The translations under genes and the position numbers were made by a program. This document shows, piece by piece, positions 16,830-24,973 of a stretch of DNA of 64,000 nt. The notes under the pieces are model-generated. The model saw nothing but the letters and a program-made list of their open reading frames with translations, searched no databases and was not told the origin of the DNA. The stretch's first letter is position 1. Each line of letters opens with the position of its first letter. Origin of the DNA: Ostreiculturibacter nitratireducens (GTDB lineage: Bacteria > Pseudomonadota > Alphaproteobacteria > Rhodobacterales > Rhodobacteraceae); NCBI RefSeq assembly GCF_032670585.1, contig NZ_JAVQHL010000001.1, positions 372,001 through 436,000 on the forward strand, written 5' to 3'.

Positions 16830-18611
16830 TCAGTGATTGTCGCGCGGCAGGTCGCGGGCGACGCGCTGATAGGCCGTCGCCAGCTCGAGGCACCCGCCAT
16901 CGGCGAGTTGCCCGACGAGTCGGCGGTAGATTTCCTGCCAGGGCGTCTGGCTCCGTATTTCCGGCGCCTGCCAGGCATCCTTGCGCGCCTGCCATTCCGC
17001 CTCGTCCACGAGGGCGTTCAGCGTCCGCGCGTTCAGGTCCAGGCGGACCATGTCACCGGTCTTGAGATAGGCGAGGCCCCCACCCACAACCGATTCAGGC
17101 GAGGCGTTGAGGATCGAAGGGCTTTCCGACGTCCCGGACTGCCGCCCGTCACCAACCGTCGGAAGGTGATTGATGCCCTTCCTGATGACCGCGTCCGGCG
17201 GCTGCATGTTCACCACCTCGGCAGAGCCCGGATAGCCCACGCAGCCGACGCCACGGATGAAGAGGATCGTCCGCTCGTCGATGCCGAGCTCGGGGTCGTT
17301 GATCCTTTCGTGGTAGTCCTCAGGCCCCTCGAAGACCACGGCGCGGCCCTCGTGGATGCCCTCGCGCCCCGGCTCAGACAGGAAGCGGTTGCGGAAATCC
17401 TCGGAAATGACCGAGGTCTTCATAAGCGCGCTGTCGAAGAGGTTGCCCGACAGGACAAGAAAACCGGCCTTTTTCCTGAGCGGCGCGTCATAGGTCTTGA
17501 TGACCTCGGTGTCACGGCTTTCCCAGCCTTCGAGGACCTCGGACCACGGCCTGCCCGACGCCGTCATGACGCTCTCGTGAAGCCGCCCGGCCTTGCGGAG
17601 TTCTCCCATTACGGCAGGCACGCCTCCGGCACGGAAAAAGCTTTCGCCAAGGTATTCCCCCGCCGGCTGCATGTTGACGAGCAGGGGCGCATCGAAGCCT
17701 ACCTTCTCCCAGTCGGTCACGTCGAGCTTGACGCCGGCGTGGCGCGCGATCGCCTGAAGATGGGGCGGCGCGTTGGTGGACCCGCCGATCGCGGTGTTGA
17801 CGACGATCGCGTTCTCGAACGCTTCCCGCGTCAGGATGTCGGAGGGTTTCAGATCCTCGAGCACCATCTCCACGATCCGGCGCCCGGTCTCGTAGGCCAT
17901 GGCCATCCTCTCGCGGAACGGTGCCGGGATGGCAGAGGCGCCGGGCAGCGTCATGCCGAGCGCCTCGGCCATGGCGTTCATCGTGCTCGCAGTTCCCATC
18001 GTGTTGCAGTGGCCCAGGCTCGGCGCGCTTGCGCAGGCGCGGCTGATGAACTCGTCGTAATCGATCTTGCCCTCGGCAAGCAGCCGACGGCTTTCCCAGA
18101 TGATCGTGCCGGAGCCGGCGCGCTTGCCTTTCCACCAGCCATCGAGCATCGGCCCGCCGTTGAGCGCGATCGCCGGGATGTCGACCGTCGCCGCGCCCAT
18201 CAGCAGCGCGGGCGTTGTCTTGTCGCAGCCAGTCGTGAGGACGACACCGTCGATCGGATAGCCATGCAGGACCTCGACGAGGCTCAGATACGCAAGGTTC
18301 CGGTCCAGAGCGGCCGTCGGGCGTTTGCCGGTCTCCTGGATCGGATGCACCGGGAATTCCATCGGAATTCCTCCCGCGTCCCGGATGCCCGCCTTGACGC
18401 GGTCTGCGAGAAACACGTGGATCTTGTTGCAGGGGGCGAGGTCGCTGCCGGTCTGCGCGATGCCGATGATGGGCCGTTCTCCCTGCAACTCGCCGCGCGT
18501 GTATTCCTGGTTCTGGTAGCGTTCCAGATAGAGCGCCGTCATTCCGGGGTTGTTCGGATTGTCGAACCATTCCTGAGACCGGAATTTCTTTCCTGCGCGC
18601 GTATTGCCCAT
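16830..18611 (-). CDS. IlvD/Edd-family sugar-acid dehydratase
   Basis: This 593-aa Fe-S dehydratase resembles pentonate/xylonate dehydratases more than IlvD itself. The three expected [2Fe-2S] cysteines are at Cys61 (DLAPCNKIH), Cys129 (TTGCDKTTPA) and Cys202 (LGHCNTMG). Lys131 sits where the family has a carbamylated Lys, and GCVGYPGS lies in the C-terminal half. It would convert a sugar acid such as a pentonate or hexonate into its 2-keto-3-deoxy form. It is the first gene of a minus-strand pair with an SDR, and an identical copy of the TTTGGTATACCAAA operator lies upstream. Which sugar acid it uses is unknown. Confidence 0.88.
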   Translation of the reverse strand: MGNTRAGKKFRSQEWFDNPNNPGMTALYLERYQNQEYTRGELQGERPIIGIAQTGSDLAPCNKIHVFLADRVKAGIRDAGGIPMEFPVHPIQETGKRPTAALDRNLAYLSLVEVLHGYPIDGVVLTTGCDKTTPALLMGAATVDIPAIALNGGPMLDGWWKGKRAGSGTIIWESRRLLAEGKIDYDEFISRACASAPSLGHCNTMGTASTMNAMAEALGMTLPGASAIPAPFRERMAMAYETGRRIVEMVLEDLKPSDILTREAFENAIVVNTAIGGSTNAPPHLQAIARHAGVKLDVTDWEKVGFDAPLLVNMQPAGEYLGESFFRAGGVPAVMGELRKAGRLHESVMTASGRPWSEVLEGWESRDTEVIKTYDAPLRKKAGFLVLSGNLFDSALMKTSVISEDFRNRFLSEPGREGIHEGRAVVFEGPEDYHERINDPELGIDERTILFIRGVGCVGYPGSAEVVNMQPPDAVIRKGINHLPTVGDGRQSGTSESPSILNASPESVVGGGLAYLKTGDMVRLDLNARTLNALVDEAEWQARKDAWQAPEIRSQTPWQEIYRRLVGQLADGGCLELATAYQRVARDLPRDNH

Positions 18612-18659
18612 CTTCAGGCCCTCCCCGAATTCCCAGACCGACCAGCCTCACGACGGTCG

Positions 18660-18699
18660 TCTCACAGCTTGTGAGAGGTTCCCCGTTTGGTATACCAAA
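18660..18699. promoter_or_regulatory. Probable GntR operator, copy 2, beside an inverted repeat
   Basis: TTTGGTATACCAAA (18686-18699) is identical to the site upstream of dctP. It lies between the divergent dehydratase gene and the 18750 gene. A separate perfect repeat, TCTCACA-GCT-TGTGAGA (18660-18676), lies between it and the dehydratase start. Confidence 0.68.
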
Positions 18700-18749
18700 T
18701 GCAAGGATATTGTTGGGCGCACGCGCCTGCGACACGGACGGGGAACGGC

Positions 18750-19223
18750 ATGCGACTGGCAGTCACCGCGGCATTACTGGGCGCCCTGCCCTCCCTCGCC
18801 ACCGCCGATGGCATGGCAAGTTCCGAGACGGTCGAAGCCTGCGTCACGGCGCAGGTAGAGGCCGGCGCACCGGTGGCGGATTGCGTGAACGAAGCGCAGG
18901 CCGCCTGCCTCGAATACCCCGCCGACGCGGCGCTTGCGGCGACGGCATGCTTCCTCGACGCGAAGGAAGCCTGGGGCAGCTACATCGCCGCGCGGATGGA
19001 AACCGTCCGCCAGAGCGCACCGGCAGAGATATCGGCCGTCGCCGAGATCGAGGTCAGATACGACCTCCTCCAGAACCTCATGCAGTGCGACAGGATGCAG
19101 GAACTCGTCCTGCTGCGGCAGGAGCCATCCGACGCGACGCAGCTTCAGAAGGCCCGGTGCGAGGCTACGGCGACGGGGCTGGCCTTCGTCAAGATGCTGC
19201 TTCAGTCGCGGGAATTCCAATGA
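18750..19223 (+). CDS. Exported cysteine-containing hypothetical protein upstream of azlCD
   Basis: This 157-aa protein has a signal peptide (MRLAVTAALLGALPSLATADG). The mature part is mostly helical with five cysteines spaced like those of LprI/DUF1311-type periplasmic proteins (EACVTAQ, ADCVNEAQAACLEY, TACFLDA, QCDRMQ, ARCEATA). I do not recognise it with certainty. The start at 18750 is preferred because it begins the signal peptide; earlier in-frame codons overlap the operator. Its stop overlaps the azlC start (ATGA), so it is co-translated with the exporter genes. Confidence 0.7.
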   Translation: MRLAVTAALLGALPSLATADGMASSETVEACVTAQVEAGAPVADCVNEAQAACLEYPADAALAATACFLDAKEAWGSYIAARMETVRQSAPAEISAVAEIEVRYDLLQNLMQCDRMQELVLLRQEPSDATQLQKARCEATATGLAFVKMLLQSREFQ

Positions 19224-19930
19224 CTCCCCGGAGGGCCTTCTGGCGCGGCTTCGCGGATGGCGCGCCTTTCATCCTCATCGTGGTCCCCTATTCGCTTCTG
19301 TTCGGCGTCGTTGCACGGGATGCGGGCCTCGACCTCGTCCAGGTCATGTCCATGTCCGTCCTCGTCATCGCCGGGGCGTCGCAATTCACCGCGGTCGCGC
19401 TTCTGCAGGAACACGCGCCCGTCTTCATAGCGCTCCTCGCGGCGCTGGCGGTCAACCTGCGGATGGCGATGTATTCGGCGGCGCTGGTGCCGCATGTGGG
19501 GCACGCCTCGCTGGGCGTCAGGGCGCTCATATCCTACCTCATGGTCGACCAGGCTTTCGCGGTCGCGGTGAAGACCTACGAGGAACGCCCGCAGATGCCG
19601 CGAGAGGCCAAGGTCGCCTATTACTTCGGCTGCATGGCGCTGATCTGCCCGCTCTGGTACGGATGCACGCTTCTCGGCGCCGTGCTGGGGCAAGCGATAC
19701 CGGCCTCGCTGTCACTCGACTTCGCCGTTCCGGTCTGCTTCATCGCGCTGACCGCGCCACTTCTGCGCAGCCTGCCCCACGTCGTCGCGGCGCTGGTCTC
19801 CATCCTGTCGGCGATCGCGTTTTCGTGGATGCCCTGGAGCCTTTGGCTGATAGTGGCCGCGTTCCTCGCGATGGTCGCGGGGGCACAGACCGACCTCTTC
19901 CTCCAGCGTCGGAAGGCGCGTCGGGCATGA
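19220..19930 (+). CDS. azlC: AzlC-family exporter large subunit
   Basis: This 236-aa inner-membrane protein of the AzlC/LIV-E family, which pairs with AzlD to export branched-chain amino acids or related compounds. Family features include FWRGFADGAPFILIVVPYSLLFGVVARDAG at the start, GASQFTAVALL and NLRMAMYSAAL. It begins in an ATGA overlap with the preceding exported protein and ends in an ATGA overlap with azlD. The substrate here may be a catabolic intermediate rather than an amino acid. Confidence 0.9.
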   Translation: MTPRRAFWRGFADGAPFILIVVPYSLLFGVVARDAGLDLVQVMSMSVLVIAGASQFTAVALLQEHAPVFIALLAALAVNLRMAMYSAALVPHVGHASLGVRALISYLMVDQAFAVAVKTYEERPQMPREAKVAYYFGCMALICPLWYGCTLLGAVLGQAIPASLSLDFAVPVCFIALTAPLLRSLPHVVAALVSILSAIAFSWMPWSLWLIVAAFLAMVAGAQTDLFLQRRKARRA

Positions 19931-20256
19931 TCGAACCGTCTGCCTTCTGGACCGTGACGATCCTGCTCGGCGCCGGAACCTTCCTGATCCGTTTTTCCTT
20001 CCTGGGTTTCTTCGGGCGGAGGCAGTTGCCGGCATGGCTGCTCCTGCACCTGAAATACGTCGCGGTCGCCGTGTTCCCGGCTCTCGTGACGCCCCTGGTG
20101 CTCTGGCCGCAGGCGACGGAGGGAGCACTTGATCCCGCGCGGCTCGTGGCGGCGGCGGCGGCCATCGTCGCCGGCATGCGCCACGGCATAATCGCAGCAA
20201 TCGTCGCGGGGATGGGCACGCTCTACCTGGCGCAATTCCTCCTGAGCGCGATCTGA
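19927..20256 (+). CDS. azlD: AzlD-family exporter small subunit
   Basis: This 109-aa membrane protein has about four helices and is the small partner of AzlC. It starts MIEPSAFWTVTILLGAGTFLIRFSF and has the family's VAVFPALVTPLVLWP segment. It overlaps azlC by 4 bp and converges on the PhyH 2 gene 7 bp away. Confidence 0.9.
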   Translation: MIEPSAFWTVTILLGAGTFLIRFSFLGFFGRRQLPAWLLLHLKYVAVAVFPALVTPLVLWPQATEGALDPARLVAAAAAIVAGMRHGIIAAIVAGMGTLYLAQFLLSAI

Positions 20257-20263
20257 CTCCCGG

Positions 20264-21154
20264 TCAGGCGAAGGCGCTTTTCACGCCACTCGATTTCTGC
20301 GTCTTGAAAATCGAACTCGCATCAGGCGCCGGAGGCAGCGGGATCGAAACCGGAACGGCCTCCATGCGCGGGGTCAGGCAAAGCTCTCCGGTGATCAACC
20401 GTTCCTGCAGGTCCTGCCAGAGAAGGCGCTGGCCGAGAGAATGGATGTAGGAGCCCGCCCCGAGAAGCGGCCAGGCGTCCGCCGCGTGGCATTCGTAGAA
20501 CAGGATCAGCCGGTTCCGGTCGCTCATGTTCGGCGCCGATCCGTGGAGCGTGCGTGCATGATGCACCGTCATCGACCCAGCCCTGCCCGTCAGCGTGACA
20601 GCCTTTTCCTTCTCGAACAGCGGATCGTCCGGATCGATCGCGCCGGCGAAGACCCCGTTCGCCATGTGGCTCAGAAGCGGCCCCTTGTGGGTGCCCGGGA
20701 TCACCATCAAGGGGCCGTTGTCCTCCGTCACGTCCTCGAGCATCAGGCCGAAGGCCAGCATCGAATCGTTGGTGTGAGGGTAGAAGGCCCAGTCCTGATG
20801 CCACTCCACCGCCGCGCCGCCTCCGGGCGCCTTCGTGTTGAGCTTCGACGTCTGGATCATCGTGTCCGGCCCCAGAAGCTCGGTCAGAACCTCGGTGATC
20901 GCCGAGTTCTTCAGGAGATCCCAGAAATACGGGTGCTGCTTGTGCGGAAGCTTGATGCGCGTCAGCCGGGGGGCGTCGGCGCTGTGGCCTTCGTCGAGGT
21001 CGTAGACCCCGTTGCTTTCGGTCACATTGCGCGACTTCTCGATGAAATCGTAGGTGATGCGGCGCAGTTCGGCCAACTGCCCGGCCGTCACCACGTCCTC
21101 GACCATCAGGTAGCCGTTTTCGTCGTAGAAGTTCTTCTGCTCTTCAGTCAGCAT
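20264..21154 (-). CDS. Phytanoyl-CoA dioxygenase (PhyH) family oxygenase 2
   Basis: This 296-aa Fe(II)/2-oxoglutarate oxygenase is a paralogue of the protein at 13170. It has the HxD pair in VEWHQDWAFYPH and the distal His in HHARTLHGSAPNMSD, followed by a conserved Arg. The start at 21154 is supported by GGGAGGAG just upstream. It is the second gene of a minus-strand operon after a DAPLGRTP-type dehydrogenase, repeating the pairing seen at 13-15 kb in the opposite orientation. The substrate is unknown. Confidence 0.87.
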   Translation of the reverse strand: MLTEEQKNFYDENGYLMVEDVVTAGQLAELRRITYDFIEKSRNVTESNGVYDLDEGHSADAPRLTRIKLPHKQHPYFWDLLKNSAITEVLTELLGPDTMIQTSKLNTKAPGGGAAVEWHQDWAFYPHTNDSMLAFGLMLEDVTEDNGPLMVIPGTHKGPLLSHMANGVFAGAIDPDDPLFEKEKAVTLTGRAGSMTVHHARTLHGSAPNMSDRNRLILFYECHAADAWPLLGAGSYIHSLGQRLLWQDLQERLITGELCLTPRMEAVPVSIPLPPAPDASSIFKTQKSSGVKSAFA

Positions 21155-21191
21155 CGCAGCTCCTCCCAAAGCCGACCCGTGCGGGGAAACG

Positions 21192-22124
21192 CTACTTCGC
21201 GCCCTTCTTGACCGCCTCCGCCATGTCGATCCCGTTCAGCGCCGCGACGTGATCGCCAAGCATCGGCAAGTAGTCCTCGCCTTTTCCGATGGCTTCCACG
21301 TGGGTGTAATAGTGCTTGATGGATGCGCCCATGATGTTCACGACGCCCGCCGCACTCGCCATGTTCGCGACGTAACGGACGTCCTTCGAAGCGTTGGTGA
21401 TGGAGAACTTGTGCACGTCCCGGTCACGGTCGACCGTGTATTTCATGAACGTCTCGAAGAAGCCGTTGTTGAGACGGCTCGACCCTATCACGTTGCGCAC
21501 CACCTGCGGCGACACGCCGACCTTCGCGCCAAGCGTGACGGCCTCCGAGTAAAGCGCACCATATCCCATGGCGATGAAGTTCATCAGGAGCTTCATCTTG
21601 TGGGCACTCCCGACCGGGCCGACATGGTTGATGTTCGAGGCCCAGCATTCGATGACCGGCCTGATCCGGTCGAAGATTTCCGGCGTCGCGCCCACCATCG
21701 CGTCGAGCGTGCCCGCCTCCGCCTCCTTGGGTGTCCGGCCAAGGGGCGCGTCGACCAGCGTCATGCCGGCCGCCGCCATCTCCGCGGCCAGGGCCTCCGT
21801 CGATGTCGGGTCGGCGGTGGTGGAGTCGATGACGATCAGCCCCTTCTTGCCCGACGCGAGGATCCCTTCCTCGCCGCGTATCACCGCCTCGACCTGAGGG
21901 CTGTTCGAAAGGCAGACGTGGATGATGTCGCAAGCCTCGGCCATTGCCTTCGGGCTGGCGGATTCCTTCGCCCCCTTCGAGACGAGGTCATCTACCGGCA
22001 CGCGATTGCGGTGACCTTTGATGTAGAGCGTGTAGCCGCCCTTGAGGATGTTCGAGGCCATGCCGTGGCCCATGTATCCCACGCCAATGAAGCCGATTAC
22101 CGGTTGCCCTGCGCTATTCGTCAT
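21192..22124 (-). CDS. 3-hydroxyisobutyrate-dehydrogenase-like NAD(P) oxidoreductase 2
   Basis: This 310-aa beta-hydroxyacid dehydrogenase has a Rossmann motif (GFIGVGYMGHGMA) and a catalytic Lys in GSAHKMKLLMNF. Like the paralogue at 14266 it has DAPLGRTP where the family normally has DAPVSGG. It is first in a minus-strand operon with PhyH 2, under a variant of the GntR operator. It probably oxidises or reduces a 3-hydroxy acid of the regulon's pathway. Confidence 0.87.
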   Translation of the reverse strand: MTNSAGQPVIGFIGVGYMGHGMASNILKGGYTLYIKGHRNRVPVDDLVSKGAKESASPKAMAEACDIIHVCLSNSPQVEAVIRGEEGILASGKKGLIVIDSTTADPTSTEALAAEMAAAGMTLVDAPLGRTPKEAEAGTLDAMVGATPEIFDRIRPVIECWASNINHVGPVGSAHKMKLLMNFIAMGYGALYSEAVTLGAKVGVSPQVVRNVIGSSRLNNGFFETFMKYTVDRDRDVHKFSITNASKDVRYVANMASAAGVVNIMGASIKHYYTHVEAIGKGEDYLPMLGDHVAALNGIDMAEAVKKGAK

Positions 22125-22316
22125 GGTTCCCCCCTGTTCCTTTGGCCGGAGCGCGTGAAAGCCGCCCGCGCGCCGTGATTGGAAGTCTTTCCTGCCGCCC
22201 GGCTCAACCGCGAGCGGCCGGATACGGCCGCACGATCCTTCCGTGCGCGAGCCCGTTGCCCCCTATCCGGAGGCCGACGGTTGACACGCAGTGGCAGGAG
22301 AGCCTTGATGCTTGCG

Positions 22317-22334
22317 AAAATGGTATGCCATTTT
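22317..22334. promoter_or_regulatory. Probable GntR operator, copy 3 (variant)
   Basis: AAAATGGTATGCCATTTT is an 18-bp palindrome with one central mismatch and shares the TGGTATRCCA core of the sites at 9395 and 18686. It lies between the divergent dehydrogenase 2 gene and the LysE gene. The rest of this roughly 290-bp gap shows nothing else. Confidence 0.6.
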
Positions 22335-22411
22335 CAGACCAATGCAAGCTGGCTGTCGGCCGCGGGCAGAGACTGCGCCACCGCCGGGGAGGATGACTGC
22401 ATGAAGGCGAC

Positions 22412-23056
22412 TTGCGGCCGCGGGGAACGGCCATTCGAAAACCGGGCGGGCGTCCCTTGCTGACCTTCGCGGCGGCAGTCATTCTTCTGATCATTACGCC
22501 CGGGCCGGGTGTCCTCTCCACCGCGGGAGTCGGTGCGGCCTACGGGTTCCGGTTCGGCCTGCGTTACGTTGCGGGGCTTTTCATCGGCACGAACATGGTC
22601 TCGCTGGCGGTGATCTCCGGGCTCGCGGCGGTGGTCCTCGGGATGCCGGCGGTGCGCACCGTGCTGATGGTCGCCTCCATTGCCTACCTTCTCTACCTCG
22701 CGGCGCGGATCGCCTTCGCGGGATCGCGGATCGCCTTCATCGAGGCCAAGGCGGCACCGGGCATCGGCGCGGGCGTTCTTCTTCAGGCGATAAACCCGAA
22801 GGCCTACGCTGTGAACACTGCGCTTTTTTCCGGCTTCGCCTTCTATCCGGCGAGCCTCGCGGTCGAGACGCTGACCAAGCTCGTGATCCTGAACGCGATC
22901 TGGATCCCCATTCACCTCGGGTGGCTCTGGGCGGGGGTCACCCTCCACCGCCTGAACCTTCCGGCAAGGACACATCGCAGGATCAACTACGCCATGGCGA
23001 TCGCCATGCTCGGCGTCGTGGCCCTGGCCATCATTTCTGCAGCGAGGACAACATGA
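22412..23056 (+). CDS. LysE-family exporter (non-ATG start)
   Basis: This protein of about 200-214 aa has six hydrophobic segments and the LysE/RhtB motif LLIITPGPGVLSTAGVGAAYGFRFGLRYVAG near its start. The frame has no ATG upstream of the first helix. TTG at 22412 (AAGG upstream) or TTG at 22457 (directly before the first helix) are the candidate starts, and an in-frame stop at 22394 bounds them. Its stop overlaps the DapA-like gene (ATGA). It probably exports an amino acid or pathway metabolite. Confidence 0.8.
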   Translation: MRPRGTAIRKPGGRPLLTFAAAVILLIITPGPGVLSTAGVGAAYGFRFGLRYVAGLFIGTNMVSLAVISGLAAVVLGMPAVRTVLMVASIAYLLYLAARIAFAGSRIAFIEAKAAPGIGAGVLLQAINPKAYAVNTALFSGFAFYPASLAVETLTKLVILNAIWIPIHLGWLWAGVTLHRLNLPARTHRRINYAMAIAMLGVVALAIISAARTT

Positions 23057-23970
23057 CCGAGAAACCCTATTCCGGCATCTGGCCGGTTGCTCCAACTCCG
23101 TTCCAGGAAGACGGGAGCCTCGACACCGAGGGCATGAAGCGCGTGCTCGACTGCATGATCGACCAGGGCGTCGACGGGATCTGCATCCTCGCCAACTTCT
23201 CGGAACAGTTCCTCATATCCGACGCCGAACGCGACACGCTGACGAAGCTTTGCCTCAACCACGTCGCGGGACGCGTGCCGGTGATCGTGACGATCAGCCA
23301 TTTCGCAACGCCGATCGTCGTCGAACGCGCAAGACAGGCCCACGATCTGGGCGCCGACATCGTGATGATGATGCCGCCCTATCATGGCGCGCTTCTCAAG
23401 GGCACGGCCGACCAGACATTCGAGCAGTTCGCCCGCGTCGGCGAGGTCGGCATCCCGATCATGCTCCAGGACGCGCCCCTTTCCGGCGTGGACCTGCCGG
23501 TGGCGCTTCTGGTGAAGATGGCGCGCGAGATCGAGATGCTGAAGCTCTTCAAGATCGAGTGCCCGCAGGCCGCCGCGAAGCTGCGGTCGCTGATCGCGGA
23601 GGGCGGGGACGCGGTCGAGGGCCCCTTCGACGGCGAAGAGGCGATCACCCTTCTCGCCGATCTGGATGCCGGCGCCACGGGGACCATGACCTCGGCCATG
23701 ATCCCGGACCTCATCGGCCCGATCGTGCGAGATTTCCTGGCCGGAAAGCGCCATGCCGCGATCGAGGGCTACGGGCGCGTCCTCCCGGCGGTCAACCACG
23801 AAAACCGCCAATGCGGGTTCCGCGCGGCCAAGGCGGCGATGGTCGAGGGCGGCGTCATCAAGTCCGATTTCTGCCGCCACCCGATCCCGCCGCTGCATCC
23901 CGAAACGAGGGCGATGCTTCTCGAACTCCTGCGGCCGCTGGATCCGATTGTCCTGAACTGGGGCAAGTGA
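23053..23970 (+). CDS. Dihydrodipicolinate synthase/N-acetylneuraminate lyase family protein
   Basis: This 305-aa class I aldolase-fold protein is of the DapA/NAL superfamily, which uses a Schiff-base Lys to cleave or dehydrate 2-keto acids. The probable Schiff-base Lys is Lys167 (LKLFKIECP), with PPYHG near 108-112. The segment that normally reads LYN.P with the catalytic Tyr is MLQDAP here (about 137-142), so the proton-relay Tyr is missing or moved. With the IlvD/Edd-type dehydratase it could act on a 2-keto-3-deoxy sugar acid. It is coupled to LysE by ATGA and is followed 31 bp later by the DenD-like gene. Confidence 0.85.
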   Translation: MTEKPYSGIWPVAPTPFQEDGSLDTEGMKRVLDCMIDQGVDGICILANFSEQFLISDAERDTLTKLCLNHVAGRVPVIVTISHFATPIVVERARQAHDLGADIVMMMPPYHGALLKGTADQTFEQFARVGEVGIPIMLQDAPLSGVDLPVALLVKMAREIEMLKLFKIECPQAAAKLRSLIAEGGDAVEGPFDGEEAITLLADLDAGATGTMTSAMIPDLIGPIVRDFLAGKRHAAIEGYGRVLPAVNHENRQCGFRAAKAAMVEGGVIKSDFCRHPIPPLHPETRAMLLELLRPLDPIVLNWGK

Positions 23971-24001
23971 TGCGCGCGCCCACCGAAACGGGAGAGGTTG
24001 A

Positions 24002-24967
24002 ATGAAAGTCCTGATCATCGGAGGCGGCGGCCTCATCGGCCAGAAGCTCGCCAAGGCGCTCGCCGCGCGCGGCCGCTTGCGTGGCGACGTCATCTCCAGC
24101 CTCGTTCTTGCGGACCTTGTGGACCCGGCCCCCGTCGACGCCCCCTTCCCCGTCGAGAAGCGTCGCTGCGACATTGCCGACCGGGCTTCGGTCGATGCGC
24201 TGATCGACGCGGATACGGACGTGATCTACCTCCTCGCGGCCGTCGTGTCGGCCCATGCCGAGGAGGATCTCGATGCGGGCCTCAACACCAACATGCTTGG
24301 CGTTCTGAATGTCCTGGAACGTTGCAGGTCGCTTGGCACGAAGCCGGTTCTGGTATTCACTTCCTCCATCGCTGTCTACGGCGGCGAGGTTCCCGACCCC
24401 ATCACGGATCACAGCTTCCTGAACCCGCAGACCTCCTACGGTGCGCAGAAGGCCATCGGGGAGCTGCTGCTCAACGACTATTCGCGCCGCGGACTGGTCG
24501 ACGGGCGCGGCTTCCGCCTGCCCACGATCTCGGTCCGGCCGGGTAAGCCCAACAGGGCGGCTTCGTCCTTCATGTCCTCGATCCTGCGCGAGCCGCTGAA
24601 CGGGCAGGAAGCGGTCTGCCCGGTGGGCCGCGATTTCCCGCATTACTACCTCTCGCCGCGGCGCTGCGTGGAAAACCTGATCCGCGGCGCGGAACTGGAA
24701 GCCGAGGCGCTCGGCCAGAACCGCTGCATGGTCATGCCGGGCCGGACATGGACGATCGGTCAGATGATCGACGCCATGACGGCCGTGGCAGGCCCTGCAC
24801 CCGCCAAGCTCATCCGCTGGGAGGAACAGCCCGACATCCTGCGCATCGTCTCCGGCTGGCGCTATGCGTTCGAGCCGAAGAAGGCGCTTGCTCTGGGGCT
24901 CGAGGCCGATGAGAGCTTCGAGGACAACATCCGCTACTACTTCGAGGACGACCTCCCGCGAGGCTAG
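24002..24967 (+). CDS. NAD-dependent epimerase/dehydratase family, D-erythronate-dehydrogenase-like
   Basis: This 321-aa extended SDR has a cofactor motif (GGGGLIGQKLAKAL, about 7-20), an active-site Ser in FTSSIAVYGG and the YxxxK pair in SYGAQKAIGE. The sequence resembles the DenD group, which oxidises D-erythronate at C2, and the IRPGKPN-like SVRPGKPNRAASSF stretch is typical. The rest of the erythronate pathway is not seen nearby, so the substrate may differ. It ends the LysE/DapA-like operon. Confidence 0.82.
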   Translation: MKVLIIGGGGLIGQKLAKALAARGRLRGDVISSLVLADLVDPAPVDAPFPVEKRRCDIADRASVDALIDADTDVIYLLAAVVSAHAEEDLDAGLNTNMLGVLNVLERCRSLGTKPVLVFTSSIAVYGGEVPDPITDHSFLNPQTSYGAQKAIGELLLNDYSRRGLVDGRGFRLPTISVRPGKPNRAASSFMSSILREPLNGQEAVCPVGRDFPHYYLSPRRCVENLIRGAELEAEALGQNRCMVMPGRTWTIGQMIDAMTAVAGPAPAKLIRWEEQPDILRIVSGWRYAFEPKKALALGLEADESFEDNIRYYFEDDLPRG

Positions 24968-24973
24968 GCCCCT

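Noticed and set aside
16833..18674. 613-aa plus-strand open frame
   Set aside because: It is the complement of the IlvD/Edd dehydratase gene and has no recognisable motif.
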